Assembly: GCA_963585895.1 (NCBI GenBank)
Contig: OY757907.1
Coordinates: 105,593,430-105,657,429, forward strand
Reading direction: 5' to 3'
DNA from: Sepioteuthis lessoniana
Taxonomy: Eukaryota > Mollusca > Cephalopoda > Myopsida > Loliginidae
Length of the DNA stretch: 64,000 bases
This document shows positions 57,691 to 64,000 of this stretch, piece by piece (within the stretch, counting starts at the first letter, position 1; each line of letters opens with the position of its first letter). A program made the translations under genes and the position numbers. The notes under the pieces are model-generated. The model did not search any database. It had not been told where the DNA came from and saw only the letters and a list, made by a program, of their open reading frames with translations.

Positions 57691-58422
57691 TCTGAAATTC
57701 TTGTTCTGAAAATAATGCTAAATATTCAAGATCATTACTTTTGCTTTTGAGACAACCATTTTGACACGATGAATCCTGCAAGTCAAATGATTATAATTGT
57801 CCTGTAATTTATATGGGACTAAAATGACATCTCTCAGCAGCAGCCTAAAATTGATGACAAAATATAATTATTCATATTGGAGCCAATCAGAAAAATTGCT
57901 GGGATCCATTTAAAAATTTCCTTTTTGGAGTTTCTAAATATGACAATTCCAATCAGCCATGCCAATAGCAAACTTAGTTTTCTAACAAATTAAATTTGTC
58001 ATTTTACAATTCCTAACTACATTTTATCGCTTTGTAATTTTACACCATCCTGACATACAGTTATTAAAAACTGTCACTCAAAAATTATAAGAAAATGAAT
58101 ATCTATATATTGTAACTTCCTACCTACCTTCATTCTCAGGATTTGCTGTGTATTACATAAAGGTGGAAAAAGGACACATAGATTAAGTGACATGTAATGC
58201 TTGAATACCTATGTGCATATGCTTTTATTACTCAGGTTAGCAAGTGAACTAGGTAATGAAATTAATTCTTAGCACACAAGATCTCCCTTTGATGACTTTG
58301 GTGTGACATCTGTTCCAGCCAACTACTCTCTACTATGCTCACACTTTCATTGAAATACTACAGCAGTAATGGAATTGTAACTAACAACCCACTGGGAATA
58401 CACATCCAGTGAGAGGTATTTT
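57691..58422. other. Unassigned AT-rich sequence
   Basis: No gene or repeat recognised. Confidence 0.5.
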
Positions 58423-58440
58423 CTGTTGGTTTATATTAAT

Positions 58441-58738
58441 CCTATTTACCAACCCCTCCGCTCGGGCAGGATATGACACAAGGTCAATTTTTAAGTGGAG
58501 TTTAACAGGTTTGAATTCAGAGTTTTCCTTCTCCTAGACTAGTTGCCTCACCAAGGATGAAGAACCCAGTCTGTCCTACTATTTACCCATAGCTGGAGGG
58601 AGAATAATTGGATTCATATCTTTCCCAAGGGTATTAGTGCTATGTGAAATGCAATCAGTCTCGTCCAGGATTTGAACTCGTGTCACTGTGTCCATTTCCT
58701 ACGACGATAACCGTTACACCACGGGCACCTCCAATAAA
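58441..58738 (-). mobile_element. SINE-A, young copy with perfect target duplication
   Basis: CTGTTGGTTTATATTAAT occurs at 58,423-58,440 and again at 58,739-58,756, an 18-base perfect duplication. The element has an intact A-box region (GTGCCCGTGGTGTAACGGTT) and B box (GAGTTCAAATCC). Likely the most recent insertion in the window. Confidence 0.96.
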
Positions 58739-58989
58739 CTGTTGGTTTATATTAATATTCTAAATAACATTTATATGAACATTCATAATTCAAATCAAAC
58801 TGAATTTGGACAATGAGTGATTTCATAAAATTAATCCCTCATCAAGAAATTGAATGCATATACTTTGTCATGAATAAAAATGAAGGAATTACTATAAAAA
58901 AAGTGACTTCATTCAACGTAAAGGGATGTTACATTTCATAAGCATTTAATCCATGTTTGAGCCATCAGCTAGTCATTTTGGTCTGTTCA

Positions 58990-59295
58990 AAAAGGGCAAG
59001 AAACGAAAAAGTTAAGCAACGATGAGCCCATTCAGTACTTGGATGGTGACAATTTAATAACTGCAGATATTGTAAGCAAGCTAAAACCTGTATATTAGAC
59101 TAAACAAAGCTTAGTAAATAGCAAGAATGGAAGAAGTTAAGCAATGAGGAGCATGTTCAGTATTTGGATGAAGACAACTTAATAACAGCAAGTAATGTGA
59201 GCAACCTAAGTTCTGTATGTTAGACTAAGAAAAGCTTAGTAAATAGCAAGGAAAAAGTTTGGCAATGATGAGTCTGTTCAGTACTTGAATGGTGT
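58990..59295 (+). repeat. Diverged tandem repeat of about 120 bp, 2.5 copies
   Basis: Units start near AAGTTAAGCAACGATGAGCC, AAGTTAAGCAATGAGGAGCA and AAGTTTGGCAATGATGAGTC. Each is preceded, except the first, by AAAGCTTAGTAAATAGCAAG. Units differ at about one base in six by eye. Confidence 0.8.
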
Positions 59296-59483
59296 GTAAA
59301 CCCCTCAGAGTTACATCAGTTTTAACCCTTTCCATTCAGTCAGTCAAGTGACACTGAAATATGTGACACTGTTGTAAACAGTTTAGTAGCAAATCAAGTC
59401 TTAAGTATTTGGAGTTGGGCACAATGTCTTGGGTTTAAGAGTTTCACAAAGCAACATGGATTCCAACTGCGGCAGTAACTTGA

Positions 59484-59510
59484 CTCTCTCTCTCTCTCTC
59501 TCTCTCTCTT
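59484..59510 (+). repeat. (CT)n microsatellite
   Basis: Perfect CT run of about 26 bases. Confidence 0.95.
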
Positions 59511-59912
59511 CTAAATCTGGATCTACACTCTGACTTTGCAATACAGTTATGAACAGTCCAGTTGTAATTGATAAAAAAACCCAACAACTTCAACACAAGT
59601 AATTTTCATAAAATAATGTCTCTGATTAACATTACTTTCAATCAACGCAGGATTTAGGTATGAGCTAAACAACCAACAGCCTTAGAATTTGATAGAGTTT
59701 TTTTCTTTATAATAGGTGGGATTAAAACTCTGGCATAATTCTTTTAAGAGGCTTCAAAGCTTTAGATAGCTTAGGGCCACCACTGCTTCTAATAAGCAAA
59801 AACCTATCTATATTTAATACTTTTTGTAGAATAAAAGAGTATTTTTCCTGGAATACAAAAAAAAAAAGAATAATGATATTCCAGTTTTGGAAATAATTCT
59901 TTTAATATACTT
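59511..59912. other. Unassigned AT-rich sequence
   Basis: Nothing recognised. Confidence 0.5.
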
Positions 59913-60876
59913 GAGTGAGTAAAAAGTTTTACAATATTTTGTTAACATGAGGCACAATCCAGCAGCTCAGGATACTTTTGTGAAGATCGTGAAGGTGACT
60001 ACTCTCAATAGATTGTTAGATGCCAAACTCACCTGATACTCTTCAAGTGCTACTCACTGAATTTTCCTCAAGAGAGTGACCTTGGAATCCATGGTTTTAG
60101 GCCTACTTGATCTTGCCTGATCATTGAGGTTCTTGCAACCCAAGCAGAATTTCTTGAACCATCTGGTTACAGTACTGTGATCTACTGCACCTTCACATTT
60201 TGCACGACAAATGTTTTTGGTTGCTTTTGTAGTGCTATGGCCTAGTTCAAATATGTAAAGCATGAATTCCTGAATTAGACTACACTGCATGTTTGTCTGT
60301 ACAGCTTTCAAATCATGTAGAAGGAAGTAATGCATTGTATGTCAGCACACTAACTACTACAATATTATCAACCACAACAGGAACCTTTATAGGACTTACA
60401 CTCCTATAATTTAAATTGGGCGGTATGCCACTTGTTCCCACAACAAAGATGGCGGAGGCACACAAATAATCAGTCTCGGGAAACCATTGGCCAGAAGAAC
60501 CACGTGACCTGCATAAAACTACATCTGCGTTTGAATTTTGACCCCCGTTTTTTGGAGCCGATTCCAAGACATGTATTTTCTATAGATACGTCATCCTCAA
60601 ACACTCTATCTCTTTTTCCCAATTTCTATTGCAGCGCTAACACACTCTCTCCAGTGTGACTCTCTTATTCACCAACAGACGTCAAAAGCCACAAAATGGA
60701 TAAGCCTTGCAGACATTCATTTCTTCTATATACTTTGACTATGAGACTTTTTCCAGCCTCAGAAACACCAACTGTTTCAAACCACAAGAAGAAATAGACA
60801 TTTTAAGATATGTAATCAAGCTTAATAGGACGCTTTCATTATTTAACCTTTCCCATAGTTTTTAGTTGTGTTAGTT

Positions 60877-60907
<31 letters not shown>

Positions 60908-61250
60908 GGACTATTTTACTAACAATGTAGAATTAGTAATATTCAAATGTATCAACGCATGTTTTGTTATGAGTATAAATTTGTTTTGTTTGTCACCTTG
61001 TTTTGAATGTTTCTTTTGTCCGCGCCGTTTCATATCTTCATTCATTTACTACCTTTTTCCATGTGTCTTTTTCCAAGCGAAACATATAGTAAGCCTATAT
61101 AAAACTTTAACATTAAATTTTGGGGGACTAAACATAACTATCAAATAACATGTCCCCCGACACCTTCCATAGCTTCAACTGCTTTAGTCACTTGATATAT
61201 ATGCGGCAAATTAACACATACCAAAATATTGTAAAACTTTTGATTCGCTC
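59913..61250 (-). mobile_element. Mariner element split by about 750 bp of foreign sequence
   Basis: Left terminus GAGTGAGTAAAAAGTTTTAC and right terminus, in reverse complement, GAGCGAATCAAAAGTTTTAC are close to the end at 30,706. The right end abuts TA. The minus-strand frame at 60,054-60,335 reads NICRAKCEGAVDHSTVTRWF, then KKFCLGCKNLNDQARSSRPK. This is an intact-looking mariner paired helix-turn-helix N-terminus with the family's RSGRP-like linker. The catalytic domain is absent. From about 60,391 to 61,150 unrelated sequence replaces the centre. Confidence 0.8.
60391..61150. other. Insert inside the split mariner element
   Basis: Contains AACAAAGATGGCGGAGGCAC (a YY1-like AAGATGGCGG), GGAAACCATTGGCCAGAAG (CCAAT-type), CCACGTGACC (E-box) and ACCCCCGTTTTTTGGAGCCG within 250 bases. 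A CA microsatellite follows at 60,876-60,898, then AT-rich sequence with GTCCGCGCCGTTTCATATC. It may be a solo LTR or captured promoter DNA. No boundaries with target duplication found. Confidence 0.35.
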
Positions 61251-61257
61251 TAGTTGG

Positions 61258-61510
61258 GTCGTTGGTTGGTGCTTTATGACATATCAACACTTGTGGGTGA
61301 TTTGATCCTGTTTTATATATATTTGATTTGTAAGCGAATAGTTTGTTGGTAACTTTTAAACAAGTTGTTAGAGCTGATTTGTTTGTACACAGTTAAATGG
61401 TTTAAGTATAGCAATCAAACACAAATAATTTGATTTGATATAAATCATTTGTTTGTTCGCAGTAAAATGGTTTCAAGCAATGCTATTTAACATTAGTAAT
61501 TCTATTTACC
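61258..61510 (-). repeat. Repeat C fragment
   Basis: Starts with the typical GGTGCTTTATGACATATCAA and carries GTTTGTACACAGTTAAATGG and GCAGTAAAATGGTTTCAAGC units. It stops before the conserved block, where an opposite-strand copy begins. Confidence 0.7.
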
Positions 61511-61527
61511 AAGTATTCTTATCTATA

Positions 61528-62060
61528 GCGGAATCGGCTGGGGTTGTTGAATACACTTACTAGATCTCAGCAGAGGGGTAAAACCCCCACCAATGAGTGT
61601 CCTGGATATGGTATTAAACAAGCTGATGGTGAGGCTTCACTAATGCTGGAACTTTGGAGAATGTGGAGTACCCCTTCATTGCCATCGCTTCCAGGCCCAC
61701 TCTGGCCTGGAATGGTAGCACTTGAAAGGGTCCTATCTATGAATCAAATAGAACTGTTTGACATTTAAACTGAGTGCAAACAAATGACTTACGCTAAATT
61801 AGATAGTTTGAAATAGAACTGTTTGATCATGTGTGTAAACAAATGATTGATGTTTAATTGAATTGTTAGTTATACATAGCAATACTTGGAACCATTTAAC
61901 TTGGATTTATGCTAAACTGAATTGTTAGAAATAGAATTTTTTGATCATTCAAATTTGTGTATCTACAAAATGTGTTTACTAATCATATATCTAATATATG
62001 TGCAAAAACAGGATTTAGCATTAAATAACCAACAATAGTTGATCTGCTATAAAACTAAAC
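61528..62060 (+). repeat. Repeat C copy
   Basis: Conserved block TCTCAGCAGAGGGGTAAAAC to GGGTCCTATCTATGAATCAA, internal TTTGATCATG.GTGTAAACAA units, and tail TTGATCTGCTATAAAAC. Opposite in orientation to the neighbours on both sides. Confidence 0.85.
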
Positions 62061-62079
62061 CAAACCTATTCCAATTTAA

Positions 62080-62605
62080 TACAAACAATTTGTACACAGC
62101 TGTATGGCTTCAAATAACTAATAATAATAATAATAATGATAATCCTTTGTAAATGATTGAACAGTTCTATTTGATTCATAGATAGGACCCTAATATATTC
62201 TACCACTCTGAGGCATAGTGGACCTGAAAGTAATGGCAATAAAAGGGTACTCCACATTCTCCAAACTCCAGGACTGGAGACTTACAGTTAGATACAGTTT
62301 AGTGCCATACCAAAGACCCTCAAAATCTTGTTTTTCACAACACGATGGACCCTCAACCACTACTTCTAGCACGTTTAAGATAAAAAGGGTTTTATGTTAG
62401 TCATGAATGCAATTTAAAGAATACAGTTGAGACAACCATATAGGTGTAAAGGCTTGATATGACAAGGTGAGTGATCAGATCCAATCCTCAATCATTACAG
62501 GTCACCACCCATTGCCAACAGGTAGCTTCTTTGGGGGAGGTGGAGGGGGGTTACCCCTCTGCAGAGGTGCAGTCTGTAAATTCTACAGCACCAGCTGACA
62601 GGGTG
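62080..62605 (-). repeat. Repeat C copy
   Basis: Carries GATAGGACCCTAATATATTC and GACCTGAAAGTAATGGCAAT. It ends TCTGCAGAGGTGCAGTCTGT and CAGCACCAGCTGACAGGG, with unrelated sequence inserted at about 62,330-62,520. A small (AAT)n array sits at 62,120-62,140. Confidence 0.75.
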
Positions 62606-62677
62606 GATGAATAATAAGAATATTCATTGATCAGTTTACAGAGAAGATTTAATAAATTTTTCTTTTTCTTTAACGTT

Positions 62678-62691
62678 TTTATTTTTTTATT
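62678..62691 (-). promoter_or_regulatory. Candidate polyadenylation signals of the upstream DHDH copy
   Basis: Two AATAAA hexamers on the minus strand, at 62686-62691 and 62678-62683, lie downstream of the stop codon at 62774. The surroundings are T-rich on the plus strand, so chance matches are possible. Confidence 0.4.
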
Positions 62692-62773
62692 TTTTCAAAA
62701 ATACATTTTAATTACCATCAGTATTTTTCATCTTTTTTCCAGAATTCAGGATTTGACAAACAGAATAATCCTA

Positions 62774-62889
62774 TTAGAGTTCAATGTCATCAACATCATA
62801 TTTGACACCAAGTTGCCGACGAACTTCATCCATGATTGTCATCATTGTAACTGATTCTGAATGGGGAAACAGTGGACATTCCAAATCAC
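62774..62889 (-). CDS. DHDH: C-terminal exon of a DHDH-like gene (partial, continues off the right edge)
   Basis: After a CTGTTATTTCAG acceptor the exon starts with the last two bases of a Gly codon and encodes DLECPLFPHSESVTMMTIMD, then EVRRQLGVKYDVDDIEL and TAA. This matches the end of vertebrate DHDH (...[28 protein letters not shown]). Two AATAAA signals on the minus strand at 62686-62691 and 62678-62683 sit 80-95 bases past the stop. Its phase equals the unmet phase after exon 7 of the gene at 21.6-42.3 kb, but it lies 20 kb upstream of that gene's start. The simplest reading is the 3' end of a tandem paralogue. No earlier exon was seen in 62,890-64,000. Confidence 0.85.
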
Positions 62890-62904
62890 CTGAAATAACA
62901 GGTA

Positions 62905-64000
62905 AAAAAAATAATAAGGATGATAATAATAAATACCTAGTGAAAAGGAAACTTAAAAATACCTGGGAATATTGGAAGCAGACACCATCAAACATACAGA
63001 GATGAAAGAAAAAATAAAAAATAAATTTTTAGGAGGATGAGAAAACTACTTGATACCAAACTATATAGCAGAAATCTCATCAAAGGGATAAATACCTGGG
63101 CTATCCTCCTCGTAAGAAACTCAAAACTATTCTTAAAGTGGATGCGGTAAGAACTTTAACAAATGGACCAAAGAACAAGAAAACTCATGACAATGTATAA
63201 CGCCTTACATTAGTGGAGGTGCCTGTGGTGTAATGGTTATTGTCATAGGAAATGGACACAGCAACACGAGTTCAAATCCTGGATGAGACTGCTTGCATTT
63301 TACATAGCACTAATACCCTTGGGAAAGGTATGAATCGAATTATTCTCCCTCCAGCTATGGGTAAATAGTAGGGCAGACTAGGTTCTTCAGCCTTGGTGAG
63401 GCAACTAGTCTAGGAGAAGGAAAACTGAATTCAAACCTGTTAAACTCCGCTGAAAAATTGACCTTGTGGATATGGCAAAAAGAGGGAAAGCTTATCTCTT
63501 CTGATAGCAGCAGATGTATATTATGTGGTGTCAGACACGAAACAATCAATCACATCATAATCAAATGCAGTAAATTAGCACAAAGAGAGTCTAAGTCTAG
63601 ACACAACTAGGTGGGGAAGGTGAGGCACTTGGAATTGTGCATAAAGTTTAAATTTGACCATATGAATAAATGGTATATGCATAACCCAGAATCTGTCCTA
63701 GAAAATGAGACGCACACATTTTTTTTGATTTTGAGATACAGGTGGATCATCTATTCTCAGCCAGATGACCAGACTGAGCATTTGTCAAGAAAAAAAAGAG
63801 AACCTATCAAATAGAGGATTTTGCTGTTTTGGCCGACCACAAATGAAGGAAAGCGAAAAGAGAGATAAGTACCTAGACCTTGCCAGAGAATTAAAACATC
63901 TATGGAACATAAAGTGAGGGTGATACCAATTGTAATTGGTACACTTGGTACAGTCGCCAAAGGGTTGGTACAAGAACTGGAGGACTTGGAAATAAGAGGA
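62905..64000 (+). pseudogene. LINE reverse-transcriptase 3' region, decayed, SINE-interrupted, continues off the edge
   Basis: Plus-strand pieces read KYLVKRKLKNTWEYWKQ, then YLGYPPRKKLKTILKVDAVR and LTNGPKNKKTHDNV. After the SINE they continue with a C-rich segment (near 63,510-63,580), FDHMNKWYMHNPESVLENET and KESEKRDKYLDLARELKHLW. These follow the order of the region after the RT domain in a widespread animal LINE type (zinc-knuckle-like segment, then a nuclease-like tail). Frameshifts and stops show it is inactive. Confidence 0.8.
63217..63473 (+). mobile_element. SINE-A copy inserted in the LINE relic
   Basis: Head GGTGCCTGTGGTGTAATGGT (A box) and GAGTTCAAATCC (B box), and the full SINE-A body ending AAAAATTGACCTTGTGG. 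It is the only well-preserved plus-strand SINE-A copy. Clear target duplication was not resolved by eye. Confidence 0.9.

Noticed and set aside
14124..63473. Functional tRNA genes at the SINE heads
   Set aside because: A and B boxes are present but acceptor and anticodon stems are degenerate, and each is joined to a SINE body.

Overview
This window is AT-rich, intron-rich and repeat-dense animal nuclear DNA. Long introns with GT-AG borders, several tRNA-derived SINE families, mariner elements, decayed non-LTR retrotransposons and long AT/CA microsatellites point to a lophotrochozoan. A coleoid cephalopod such as an octopus is my best guess from the repeat content; this is inference, and no database was consulted.

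The one gene I can reconstruct confidently is on the minus strand. Seven exons between 42,347 and 21,642 encode the first 295 residues of a trans-1,2-dihydrobenzene-1,2-diol dehydrogenase (DHDH, Gfo/Idh/MocA family). All splice phases are consistent, and the family's glycine-rich NADP-binding start, EKP lysine and DIGxY tyrosine are present. The C-terminal exon was not found in the 21.6 kb downstream. A separate, phase-compatible DHDH C-terminal exon lies upstream on the same strand at 62,774-62,889. It most simply marks the 3' end of a second, tandem DHDH gene running in from beyond the right edge.

Layout. 1-1.6 kb: a snap-back palindrome and one copy of a dispersed repeat, here called repeat C. 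2.16-6.2 kb: a 26/27-bp purine-rich minisatellite of about 150 units with higher-order structure, followed by diverged purine-rich DNA to 6.8 kb. 7-12 kb: SINE copies, microsatellites, a diverged duplication and a decayed LINE. 12-21 kb: unique AT-rich sequence with SINEs, a mariner relic, repeat C and a GC/CpG-richer block at 13.7 kb. 21.2-21.4 kb: a second GC/CpG-richer block, a candidate conserved element. 21.6-42.4 kb: the DHDH gene, its introns loaded with SINEs, mariner relics and repeat C. 43-55.4 kb: LTR-like sequences, SINEs, a polypurine tract, possible gene fragments near 46.7-47.7 kb, and a second copy of an uncharacterised repeat also present at 33.7 kb. 55.6-61.3 kb: nested mariner and DUF4817-type elements, a young SINE and a split mariner element. 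61.3-64 kb: an inverted cluster of repeat C, the orphan DHDH exon, and a LINE reverse-transcriptase relic split by a SINE.

No rRNA, functional tRNA, CRISPR or bacterial-type features are present. Most open reading frames here are low-complexity or repeat translations.
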